Part shown: one piece after another, positions 17,778-25,565 of the stretch | Numbering within the stretch: position 1 is the first letter of the stretch | Layout: each line of letters opens with the position of its first letter | Assembly: GCA_028683835.1 (NCBI GenBank) | Contig: JAQUHB010000021.1 | Coordinates: 1-49,756, forward strand | From: Sulfurimonadaceae bacterium | GTDB taxonomy: Bacteria > Campylobacterota > Campylobacteria > Campylobacterales > Sulfurimonadaceae | DNA length: 49,756 nt | Reading direction: 5' to 3' | The notes under the pieces: generated by a model | The model's database searches: none | What the model was told of the DNA's origin: nothing | Seen by the model: only the letters and a program-made list of their open reading frames with translations | Translations under genes and position numbers: made by a program

Positions 17778-20321
17778 TTAATTAGAAAAACTAGAATTTG
17801 GCTTACCGATATGGAAACCTTGAAGATAATCCACGCCCATCTCTTTAAGTGTGACAACGATCTCTTCATTTTCAACATACTCTGCAACTGTTTTTACGTT
17901 TAATTCTCTTGCAAGCGTTAAAATACTATTTACAAACGCACGGTCTTGTTTGTCTGTATTGATATTAACAATAAACTCACCATCGATTTTGAGATAATCA
18001 ATAGGAAATTTCTTAATATAGTGAAACGATGAAAATCCCGATCCAAAGTCATCGATTGCAAACTTATATCCTTGCATTTTGAGATTGAGTACAAATTTTT
18101 CTAAGATGGAGAAGTTTTTGACAGTCTCTCTTTCTGTAATTTCAAATACGATATTGTCTTTAGAAATATCATATTTTTTGATCAAATTTGTAATTGATTC
18201 TGCATAATTTCCGACAATAAGTGATTTTGGGGAAAGATTGATAAAAAGAATCCCTTGGTACTTTTCTCTTTGAATTTTTATAAATGCATTTTCGATGACC
18301 ATCAGATCCATACGATTGATCATACTCATACTTTCTGCAACTTCTATAAACTCATATGCGGGAATCACCTTGCCATCGATCTCTATACGCATTAAAAGTT
18401 CATGAATTTCAACTTCTCCGGTTTGAGTATTTTGAAGAGGTTGAAAATATGCGACAATACGATTATTGGAAATGGCATCTACTAAAAGAGCTGATTTTGC
18501 TTTTTGCTCTTTTACAATAGAAAGGATATCTTCTTGAGATGGCAGTTTGACTCCATTTTTCCCCTCTTCTTTAACTCTGTACATCATACTGTCGGCAATA
18601 AGAAAGAGTTCTTTTTCTGTTTGCGCATGATCTGGATATATAGACACCCCAATAGAAGCAGTCACACTGACATATTTGCCATCGGGTGCAAGTAATCGAA
18701 ACTCTTCAATCGCTTGCACGATTTTACTTGATACTGCAAAAGCACCAGCAATATCACATTCGGGCAGTATAATAGTAAATTCATCCCCTCCGTAGCGGGA
18801 AAGGATATCTTCATCTCTTTTATGCGAAGAAAGCAGTCTTGCGAATTCTTGCAGAAAACTATCTCCAAAAGCGTGTCCATAACGGTCGTTGATGGGCTTA
18901 AAGTTATCGCAGTCTACAACCAAAAGTGCAAACCGATATTGATGACGTGCTGCTCTTTTGGTCTCATACTCAAGAAGATCTGCAAAAATTCTTTGATTAA
19001 AAAGTCCTGTTAGCGGATCGTGTGCAGCATAATACTCAAGATCATTTGTATATTTATTGATCGCTTTGACTGAGCCTACAAGATTGACCATAGTTGTCAA
19101 AATACTATCTATGACGATATGTTTTACAGGATCTACTGCGATCTCCGATTGTACACTGAGTCCGACTATGCCGCCAATTTTTGGAGTATCTAGAAATAGA
19201 GATTTTGTTCTATGTGCAAAATTATCAAATTGAGGAAGGTCTATACATTTGTTATAATCTGTAACGTTGTGACGAACAGTATAGTCGCTATGTCCTAAAA
19301 AATGATCAGTTTGTACTATTTGTGTTTTGACATACTCTTCGTATCTCTCTTTTACATTGGCTTCGGGAGTGCCAAACCAAAAAATATCCACTTCGAATTG
19401 ATCATCACCAACTCTAAAGATGGTCATAAGCGTGTATGTCATCATAACATTATTGATATCGGCTAAAAGTTCAGAGATAAAATCACGCCAATCTCTTACA
19501 ATATCAGAAGTGATAATAAACTTATCTAAGAGTTGTATCTCAAACTCTAAGAGATCTTTGTCAACGGCAACTGCTTTTAATTTTTGAGCAAGTAGATTTA
19601 CATTTGAAATAATCTGATTAAGTTCATTGAAATGTAGATTTATCTCTGTTGAATCAAACTCTTTAAAGTCTTGTACAGAGTTGATGTTTTGTACTTTATC
19701 ATTAAAGAGTTTGAGAGAGTTTGTGATTTTTGAAGTGGTGTATCTTGAAGCAAAAAAAGCGGCTGCGCCAAATAAGGGAAGGGCGATTAAAAAGAAATAA
19801 ATATACTCTAAAAAAGTTTCTTGAATAATACTGACAAGGTTTTGTTTTACTTCTATCACTCCGAGTGTGTCGCCGACATGAGCATTGATATGACATCTTA
19901 AACACTCATCTTTTGCATTGAGTGGAAGTAAATTTCGTAGCTCTCCATTACTATTTACAATCTCTTTTTTTCCGCTTTGAAGCGCATAATCGATAAGAGT
20001 ATCTTTCTTCTCCTCTTTGACGGCTCCAAAGAGCTGTTTTACTAAATCGCTTCGATAGATTGTAATTACATAATTGGAATCATTAAAATTTTCTTTGAGT
20101 GAAAACATAAAATCATTGAGATCATCTCTGCTCCATCCTCTTTTCATAACCTGATACATAGATGTAAAGACCTGACTTGATACGGCATTGGCATGTTTGA
20201 TGGCATTCTTTTCAGCTAATGCAGTATGGAGGTACGTTGTAAATATAAAAACTATTACAAACAAAGAGGAAAGAAGAATAATATTGATTGAAAAGATGAA
20301 ATTTTTAAGTGTTTTTGGCAT
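17778..20321 (-). CDS. Haem-motif periplasmic sensor with GGDEF and EAL domains
   Basis: An 847-residue inner-membrane protein. A helix at about 9-30 and another at about 168-190 enclose a periplasmic domain carrying C140-L-R-C143-H144, a c-type haem attachment motif, within an ECLRCH...HVGDTLGVIEV context like Tll0287/DUF3365-type haem sensors. The cytoplasmic part has a middle domain (about 250-440) with no recognised fold, an intact GGDEF (SRYGGDEF) with an RDED inhibitory site, and an EAL-family domain whose signature reads ELLMR, with the later FEITE, DDFGSGFSS and EYVE residues conserved. It could thus both make and break c-di-GMP in response to a haem-sensed signal (oxygen, NO or redox); this is inference. 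Confidence 0.88.
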   Translation of the reverse strand: MPKTLKNFIFSINIILLSSLFVIVFIFTTYLHTALAEKNAIKHANAVSSQVFTSMYQVMKRGWSRDDLNDFMFSLKENFNDSNYVITIYRSDLVKQLFGAVKEEKKDTLIDYALQSGKKEIVNSNGELRNLLPLNAKDECLRCHINAHVGDTLGVIEVKQNLVSIIQETFLEYIYFFLIALPLFGAAAFFASRYTTSKITNSLKLFNDKVQNINSVQDFKEFDSTEINLHFNELNQIISNVNLLAQKLKAVAVDKDLLEFEIQLLDKFIITSDIVRDWRDFISELLADINNVMMTYTLMTIFRVGDDQFEVDIFWFGTPEANVKERYEEYVKTQIVQTDHFLGHSDYTVRHNVTDYNKCIDLPQFDNFAHRTKSLFLDTPKIGGIVGLSVQSEIAVDPVKHIVIDSILTTMVNLVGSVKAINKYTNDLEYYAAHDPLTGLFNQRIFADLLEYETKRAARHQYRFALLVVDCDNFKPINDRYGHAFGDSFLQEFARLLSSHKRDEDILSRYGGDEFTIILPECDIAGAFAVSSKIVQAIEEFRLLAPDGKYVSVTASIGVSIYPDHAQTEKELFLIADSMMYRVKEEGKNGVKLPSQEDILSIVKEQKAKSALLVDAISNNRIVAYFQPLQNTQTGEVEIHELLMRIEIDGKVIPAYEFIEVAESMSMINRMDLMVIENAFIKIQREKYQGILFINLSPKSLIVGNYAESITNLIKKYDISKDNIVFEITERETVKNFSILEKFVLNLKMQGYKFAIDDFGSGFSSFHYIKKFPIDYLKIDGEFIVNINTDKQDRAFVNSILTLARELNVKTVAEYVENEEIVVTLKEMGVDYLQGFHIGKPNSSFSN

Positions 20322-20441
20322 ATCTTACTCTCGCTATATTTCTTAAAAGTATATCAAAATGTCTATTTACATAAATATGTTTATTTTATAATTATTGATA
20401 AAATAGATATTTTATTCGTCAAATATCTTAATTTCATTGAA
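20322..20441. other. AT-rich intergenic region
   Basis: A very AT-rich 120-base gap containing TATTTTATAATTATTGATAA-like sequence. It lies upstream of the haem-GGDEF-EAL gene and downstream of the AEC carrier (both minus strand), so it should hold the promoter of the former. No specific operator was recognised. Confidence 0.4.
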
Positions 20442-21350
20442 TTAAAAATAACTTATGATTTTAGTGGCTATAAAAATTACTCCTAAAAACGTCATAGAGC
20501 TTATAAACACTAATGCGGTCACGACTCTTGGAACACAGTCATAAAGTGAGGCAAGATTGACATTCGCGATGGCGAGAGGCATCATCAGTTCTATAAAAAC
20601 TATCCCTTTTATCATGGGAGAAAGATCAAGCGGATACAAAACACAAAAAGCGACAAGCGGTAAGAGAATAAATTTTACAGAGCTTACAAGGCTCAAAAGA
20701 ATCTTATCAATCTCTTTGATTTTCGTGCCATAAAGATAGATACCAAACAAAAAGAGTTGCATTGTGATAGAAGCATATGCGCCCATCATCAACATATTTG
20801 CAATGATCGGCGAGGGCTTATAACCGTTGACACTTAAGATAATTGCTATGATTGCCGCCCAAAGAATAGGAATTTTTGCGATGTTTATAAGTGATGTTTT
20901 CATATCAAAATTACCGCGTGAATAATAATAAACCCCAAAAGTGTAAACCACAAAGACATTTACAAGATTTACAACTGTCATATAGGGGATAGAGGAATCT
21001 CCAAAGATGGCAATGTTAATAGGAATACCAAGATTTCCAGTATTGCCGATGATAGCGGCGACTGTGGCGATGGAGCGCTCTTTTTGGTCAGTAAAAAGTT
21101 TACGTGCCGCTAAAATGGAGATAAGAAGGACAATTAAGACGACAACGAGATAGGCTGATGGAGCGTATAAAAGAGTGATATCCATAGGCTGTAAAAGAAG
21201 TCCCCAAAAAGTAAGAAAAACTTGTAAAAAATAGACATTGATAATCGTGATAGTTTTATCGTCTATCTTCTCCTTGAAACTCATTTTTGAGAGAAATCCC
21301 GTAATGATAAAAATATAAACGCCGATGATAGAAAAGATAATATTTGTCAT
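20442..21350 (-). CDS. AEC-family (auxin efflux carrier-like) transporter
   Basis: A 302-residue integral membrane protein with about ten hydrophobic segments arranged as two halves, typical of the bacterial AEC family, which exports or takes up organic acids such as malate or malonate. Recognisable family features include IIGNTGNLGIPINIAIFGD in the centre (the helix-break region) and a late LMMPLAIANVNLASLY segment. It follows the ICMT-like gene by 12 bases and shares its strand, so the two are probably one transcript. The substrate cannot be predicted. Confidence 0.85.
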   Translation of the reverse strand: MTNIIFSIIGVYIFIITGFLSKMSFKEKIDDKTITIINVYFLQVFLTFWGLLLQPMDITLLYAPSAYLVVVLIVLLISILAARKLFTDQKERSIATVAAIIGNTGNLGIPINIAIFGDSSIPYMTVVNLVNVFVVYTFGVYYYSRGNFDMKTSLINIAKIPILWAAIIAIILSVNGYKPSPIIANMLMMGAYASITMQLFLFGIYLYGTKIKEIDKILLSLVSSVKFILLPLVAFCVLYPLDLSPMIKGIVFIELMMPLAIANVNLASLYDCVPRVVTALVFISSMTFLGVIFIATKIISYF

Positions 21351-21362
21351 AAGAAAAAACTT

Positions 21363-21794
21363 TTAAAAAATATAGGGGATAAGACGATAGGTATTTTGTG
21401 CGTACTCTTTGTAATTTTCATCTTTAGAGTGCCAAAGAAACTCTTCGTAGAACATTTTAGTCAGCATATTTGCAAGGAGTATCACATATAAAATACTCAC
21501 ATAGATGTTTGCATATAAAACAAGAACGCCAAGCATTGATAACAAAACAGATAAATACATAGGGTGTCGGATATATTTGTAAATACTGTGACTCACAAGG
21601 ACACACTCTTCTTTGATATCTGGACGGATGTTGAAGTTGCCAGGAGAATGCGCCTTGATGGCAAATAACCCGATAATGATGCCAGCACTAATGATGACGA
21701 GACCTGAGTATAGATTTTGCACTTCTCCGCCAAGAGGCAGAATCATCAAAAAGATGGCGAGAAACTGGATAAAAACTAAAATACGACTTTTCAT
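21363..21794 (-). CDS. ICMT/PEMT-like membrane methyltransferase family protein
   Basis: A 143-residue membrane protein with about four hydrophobic helices and the C-terminal pattern YIRHPMYLSVLL...EEFLW, the signature of the isoprenylcysteine carboxyl methyltransferase/phospholipid methyltransferase superfamily (binding SAM through RHPMY and the distal glutamates). Bacterial members act on lipids or other small hydrophobic molecules and mostly lack an assigned substrate. The Shine-Dalgarno is weak. It is the first gene of a pair with the AEC carrier. Confidence 0.82.
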   Translation of the reverse strand: MKSRILVFIQFLAIFLMILPLGGEVQNLYSGLVIISAGIIIGLFAIKAHSPGNFNIRPDIKEECVLVSHSIYKYIRHPMYLSVLLSMLGVLVLYANIYVSILYVILLANMLTKMFYEEFLWHSKDENYKEYAQNTYRLIPYIF

Positions 21795-21863
21795 AGGAGA
21801 ATCTTATCAGATTTACTCTAATTTCAAAACAATACCTTGAGTAAAGTCGAGATTTTGTAAAAT

Positions 21864-21990
21864 CATCTGCTTGAAGGTTAGAAGCAAAATATAAATCTGT
21901 TTCTTTTCGCTCATTTTCGGAATTTCAGAATGAAATTTTTCCGAGGCTGCGTTACACTTAGAACCGTTTCAAGCAGCAGATCTATATTTT
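21864..21990 (+). ncRNA. Candidate structured leader or small RNA upstream of the flavoprotein gene
   Basis: The 240-base gap before the flavoprotein gene contains complementary segments in crossing order. TGCTTGAAGGTT (21868-21879) can pair with 21964-21975 with a two-base bulge, while AAAATATAAATCTG (21886-21899) can pair with 21977-21990 (13 of 14). A third local hairpin occupies 21917-21944. The crossing arrangement is that of an H-type pseudoknot or of two mutually exclusive stems. It does not match a riboswitch class I know. It could instead be a short repeat remnant. Confidence 0.35.
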
Positions 21991-22034
21991 TTATTTCTAC
22001 TAGGTAGAGCAGCTTACATAATAAAGGTTTTTTT

Positions 22035-23642
22035 ATGGTTGATGTTTTAGTGATTGGTGCTGGCGGTGCTGGTCTTGTGGCGGCGTTAAGCGCCAAAGAG
22101 TCTGGTGTAAGTGTGAAAGTGCTAACCAAGAGTTATCCGACACGTTCACAGACTTGTATGGCACAAGGGGGGATCAACGCAGCATTGGGTAATGTGAGTG
22201 AAGACAGCGTCAAATCGCATTATGAAAATACCCTCAAATCAGCTCACGGTATAGCTAATAAAAAGATGATAGAAAAGCTTTGCAGCGAGGGGATCGAGGC
22301 TGTAAAATGGCTCGATAGCATTGGTATGCCTTTTAGCAGAACTAAAGAGGGGAACATCGCTCAACGTCGCCTTGGTGGAGCGAGTGCGCCACGAGCTTGT
22401 TACGCTCAGGATTATACGGGACTTAAAATTCTCCATACGCTTTATGATCAGTGTAATGCAAATGATATCGAGATGCTTAGTGAGAGATTTCTGCTAGAAC
22501 TTTTAGTAGAAAATGGTGTTGTCATTGGCGTTGAAGTGCTCAATATCAAAACGGGCGAAGTAGAACAACATCTTGCAAAATGCGTGATTTTGGCTACGGG
22601 CGGATACAGTCGTATTTATGGCAAAAATTCTACAAATACTGTGGGTTCTACGGGAGATGGGATTGCCGCGGCATATCGTGTGGGAGCAAGTTTGAGCGAC
22701 ATGGAGTTTGTGCAGTTTCATCCCACTGGGCTTAAAAACTCATCCATCCTTATAAGTGAAAGTGCTCGAGGTGAAGGGGGATATCTTTTAAACAAAGAGG
22801 GGAAACGTTTTACAGATGAACTCGCTCCTCGTGATAAAGTGAGTCGAGCGATTTATGAAGAGATAGAAAAAAGCGGCGAAGTTACCATCGATATCCGTCA
22901 TTTGGGAAAGGAGTTTATTTCTCATAATCTTCCTCAAGAATGTAAACTTGCAAAGCTGTATGAAAATGTCGATCCTGTTTTTGAACTCGTTCCTATCAAG
23001 CCAGTTGCTCACTATACGATGGGCGGCATTGATGTAGATGAAGCTGCACAGACAAACATTCAAGGACTTTTTGCTGCGGGTGAATGTGCAAATCAAAAGG
23101 TACACGGAGCCAATCGACTTGGTGGAAACTCTTTGCTTGAACTCATTGTTTTTGGGCGAGAAGCTGGAAAGAACGCTGCAAAGTTAGCAAAAGAAAACTT
23201 GCTTACATCCACAGAGCACTTTGCATGTAAGCAATCTGAGCGTGAAACATACGCGTTGGATCTTCTCATAAGGTCTACATGCAAAGTAGATTTTTATAAA
23301 AAACGGGATGAACTCGCAGAGCAGTTTTACAAAAATGTTGGAATAAAACGTGATAAAGTAAAACTCTCAACGGCATTAGAATATTTACAATCACTAAAAG
23401 AAGAGATTCCTTTAATGGGCGTTAGAGACACAAACAAACTCTACAATACTGAGTTAGTTGAATTTTTGGAGTTTAAAAATATAGTAGCATTGGCAGAGAT
23501 GATTGTATCCGGTGCACTACAAAGAGAAGAGAGTCGAGGCTCTCACTATAGAGAAGATATGCCGAGTGAAAATAAAGCCTTTGAAAAAAATACGATTTAT
23601 TATAAAAATGGAGAAAAATTATGTGTGCAATTGATGAGATAA
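22035..23642 (+). CDS. Soluble fumarate reductase/succinate dehydrogenase-type flavoprotein
   Basis: A 535-residue FAD protein of the FrdA/SdhA/TfrA family. It starts directly with the dinucleotide-binding VIGAGGAGLVAA, with no Tat or other signal, so it is cytoplasmic and not MfrA. Family motifs: CMAQGGINAA, RRLGGASAPRACYAQDYTG, QFHPTG, RGEGGYLLN with the EGKRFTDELAPRDKVSRAI catalytic arginine region, HYTMGGI and GANRLGGNSLLE. The position of the histidine that covalently binds FAD in E. coli FrdA/SdhA is Q39 (TRSQT rather than RSHT), so FAD is probably non-covalent, as in thiol:fumarate reductase. A separate Fe-S subunit follows. L-aspartate oxidase is the alternative, disfavoured by the RxxGGASAPRA motif and the partner gene. 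Confidence 0.85.
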   Translation: MVDVLVIGAGGAGLVAALSAKESGVSVKVLTKSYPTRSQTCMAQGGINAALGNVSEDSVKSHYENTLKSAHGIANKKMIEKLCSEGIEAVKWLDSIGMPFSRTKEGNIAQRRLGGASAPRACYAQDYTGLKILHTLYDQCNANDIEMLSERFLLELLVENGVVIGVEVLNIKTGEVEQHLAKCVILATGGYSRIYGKNSTNTVGSTGDGIAAAYRVGASLSDMEFVQFHPTGLKNSSILISESARGEGGYLLNKEGKRFTDELAPRDKVSRAIYEEIEKSGEVTIDIRHLGKEFISHNLPQECKLAKLYENVDPVFELVPIKPVAHYTMGGIDVDEAAQTNIQGLFAAGECANQKVHGANRLGGNSLLELIVFGREAGKNAAKLAKENLLTSTEHFACKQSERETYALDLLIRSTCKVDFYKKRDELAEQFYKNVGIKRDKVKLSTALEYLQSLKEEIPLMGVRDTNKLYNTELVEFLEFKNIVALAEMIVSGALQREESRGSHYREDMPSENKAFEKNTIYYKNGEKLCVQLMR

Positions 23643-23764
23643 AATGTATGAACGATGAAGAAGTTGAAAATCAAGATAATGCCCAAGAAGAAGATGATTG
23701 GGAAGGGTGTTGCGAAGATGTTTTAATGGATGATGAATTCTATGAAAGAGAGTATTGTGACTGA
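23621..23764 (+). CDS. Small acidic cysteine-containing protein between the two subunits
   Basis: A 47-residue ORF, too short for usual gene calling. It starts with ATG at 23621, has GGAG eight bases upstream, overlaps the end of the flavoprotein gene by 22 bases, and its TGA shares one base with the ATG of the Fe-S subunit. This spacing leaves almost no untranslated sequence, as expected for translational coupling. Twenty of 47 residues are Asp or Glu, and there are five cysteines (2, 9, 30, 31, 46), including a CC pair. I recognise no family. It could be an assembly factor, a metal or Fe-S carrier, or a small subunit. Low complexity makes chance less likely than usual but cannot exclude it. 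Confidence 0.6.
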   Translation: MCAIDEIKCMNDEEVENQDNAQEEDDWEGCCEDVLMDDEFYEREYCD

Positions 23765-24462
23765 TGAAAATTGATATCAAAAGAGATGTGCAAACAGTTA
23801 GTTATGAGCTGGCTTGCGAAGATCTTACTTTACTTGAACTTTTGAATCATATCAAAACTGGGATAGACAGTTCTCTATCCTTTTCATCAGGATGTAGAAG
23901 CGGAATTTGTGGAAGCTGTGCTGTGCGTGTCAATGGCAAAGAAGTACTTGCCTGTGCCTACAAACCTCAGGATGGTGATTTTATAGAACCTCTTCGTTAT
24001 GCTTCTGTTTTGCGTGATCTGGTTGTAGATATGGATAAAGTACTTGTCTTTAATAAGATTGCAAAAGCTTGGGGATTACCCACTTCAAAAAATTTGAATG
24101 TAAGCCAAAAAGATGCAGAGATAAATGAGCTTCAAAGCGATTGCATCTTGTGTGGCGCTTGTTATAGTGCTTGCCCTGTGTACACTGTTAACCCTGAATT
24201 TATCGGTCCATTTGCGCTCACGCGGGCTTGGAAATATGTGAGCGACGTGAGAGAAACGGATATAACACAGACGATTTCGGCCGTACAAACAAAAGGAATT
24301 TATGACTGCACACTTTGTAATGAGTGTGTTCCTGTTTGCCCTCAAGGGATCGCTCCAAAACAAGATATTGTGATGTTGAGAAACAAAAGCGGTGTGATGG
24401 GATATATGGACCCAAATTTTGCAAGCTCTTTTGGTGGTTTTGATTCTGGTTTGATATTTTAA
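23764..24462 (+). CDS. Fumarate reductase/succinate dehydrogenase-type iron-sulfur subunit
   Basis: A 232-residue electron-transfer subunit. The N-terminal ferredoxin domain has the [2Fe-2S] ligands C44, C49, C52 and C64. The C-terminal part has C127-x2-C130-x2-C133-x3-C137 and a second C182-x2-C185-x2-C188-x3-C192. In E. coli FrdB the third centre is [3Fe-4S] because the residue at the C185 position is valine; a cysteine there, as in type E archaeal SdhB, predicts a second [4Fe-4S]. No HdrB-like or cytochrome b membrane subunit follows, so the complex may be soluble or use a partner encoded elsewhere. The start overlaps the stop of the acidic ORF by one base. Confidence 0.9.
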   Translation: MKIDIKRDVQTVSYELACEDLTLLELLNHIKTGIDSSLSFSSGCRSGICGSCAVRVNGKEVLACAYKPQDGDFIEPLRYASVLRDLVVDMDKVLVFNKIAKAWGLPTSKNLNVSQKDAEINELQSDCILCGACYSACPVYTVNPEFIGPFALTRAWKYVSDVRETDITQTISAVQTKGIYDCTLCNECVPVCPQGIAPKQDIVMLRNKSGVMGYMDPNFASSFGGFDSGLIF

Positions 24463-24538
24463 AATCTTTTTTCACAATTTTAGTAAAAATGAAGAAATTT
24501 TGTTTTATCATACTTTTATTTTTGTATAAGGAAATATT

Positions 24539-24991
24539 ATGACAAGACCTACGCCTACAAGCAAAGAGATCAATTTTCATGATGGAAATTTCATTTATGA
24601 AATAGACAATGATGGCTATATTACTTACGCGAATAGATCTTTTTTAAACTTTACAGGTTATGACAAAACTGAACTTATTGGTGCACATTATAGTCAAATA
24701 GTTGATCCACATATGCCAACAACACTCTTTCACTGCATGCGGACATCTACAGGAAAAGGTGAAGAGTGGAAAGGGTATTCTAAAAACCTTTTAAAAAATG
24801 GAGATTATTACTGGTCAGTTGCGCATGTAAGTCCAAAAGAGGATGTAAATGAGGGATATATTGTTATGTACAATCCTGCTGGAAAAATGGCCGTTGAGGA
24901 TATCTCAAAAAAATATGAGGAGATCTATGCATTAGAACAAAAAGGCGAAGATACACGTGGTCTGATCAAAAATATCATTGTACTGAGATAA
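24539..24991 (+). CDS. Single-domain PAS protein (Aer/CetB-like)
   Basis: A 150-residue cytoplasmic protein made of one PAS domain (about 15-120) and a short C-terminal tail. Features: GNFIYEIDNDGYITYANRSF at the start of the fold, FTGYDKTELIG and WKGYSKNLLKNGDYYW, which resemble the FAD-binding PAS of the Aer/CetB energy-taxis receptors. In Campylobacter, CetB is a lone PAS protein that pairs with a membrane partner (CetA) to sense redox. No CetA-like gene is adjacent here, so the partner is unknown. AAGGAAA precedes the ATG by four bases. Confidence 0.75.
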   Translation: MTRPTPTSKEINFHDGNFIYEIDNDGYITYANRSFLNFTGYDKTELIGAHYSQIVDPHMPTTLFHCMRTSTGKGEEWKGYSKNLLKNGDYYWSVAHVSPKEDVNEGYIVMYNPAGKMAVEDISKKYEEIYALEQKGEDTRGLIKNIIVLR

Positions 24992-25021
24992 AACAGATTT
25001 TAAACCCTAAGTTTTATCTGT

Positions 25022-25027
25022 TATAAT
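25022..25027 (+). promoter_or_regulatory. Promoter -10 for yajQ
   Basis: Perfect TATAAT 28 bases upstream of the yajQ ATG. Confidence 0.55.
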
Positions 25028-25055
25028 TACTAAAACAGTTGTGAGGTGGTATGTT

Positions 25056-25556
25056 ATGGCTCCAAAAGAGTTTTCATTCGATATTTCTGCAAAAATCGAT
25101 ATGCAAGCGTTTAAAGATTGCATCAATCTTGTGGATAAAGAGGTTGCTAACAGATATGATTTTAAGGGAACTCCCTATGAAGTCTCTTATAAAGAAAAAG
25201 AAAAAGCGCTCGTTCTTGTAGCATCAAGCGACAATAAACTTGAGGCGCTTTATGACATTGTTATATCAAAATTGCTTAAGCGTGACCTTTCTTCAAAAGC
25301 TTTAGATGAAGCAAAAGTGGAAAATGCGAGTGGTAACACACGTAAAGCAACTTATAAAATTGTTGATTATATTGACTCAAAAGAAGCCAAAAAGATCGTT
25401 GCAGAGATCAAAAACTTAAAACTCAAAGTAACAGCAACTATTGAGGGTGATGCTATTCGTGTAAAATCCAAACAGATTGACGATCTTCAAAAAGTTATGA
25501 AGACTATCCGTTCTATGGAGTGGGAAGCACCACTTGTTTTTGAAAATATGCGTTAG
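25056..25556 (+). CDS. yajQ: YajQ family nucleotide-binding protein
   Basis: A 166-residue soluble protein of the YajQ family (UPF0234), with two RRM-like alpha/beta halves. YajQ homologues in some proteobacteria bind c-di-GMP and regulate transcription, and some bind nucleic acids; which applies here is not known. Recognisable segments: SFDISAKIDMQAFKDCINLVDKEVANRYDF near the N terminus and IRVKSKQIDDLQKVMKTIR at the C terminus. I start at the ATG at 25056, seven bases after AGGTGG, rather than an in-frame GTG at 25041. It is followed, after nine bases, by an HTH protein and dnaG. Its presence beside many GGDEF genes fits a c-di-GMP effector, by inference. Confidence 0.92.
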   Translation: MAPKEFSFDISAKIDMQAFKDCINLVDKEVANRYDFKGTPYEVSYKEKEKALVLVASSDNKLEALYDIVISKLLKRDLSSKALDEAKVENASGNTRKATYKIVDYIDSKEAKKIVAEIKNLKLKVTATIEGDAIRVKSKQIDDLQKVMKTIRSMEWEAPLVFENMR

Positions 25557-25565
25557 GCGGTTGTT

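Noticed and set aside
22035-23642. L-aspartate oxidase (nadB)
   Set aside because: The RRLGGASAPRA motif and the adjacent Fe-S subunit gene fit the fumarate/succinate group better; no NAD biosynthesis genes nearby.
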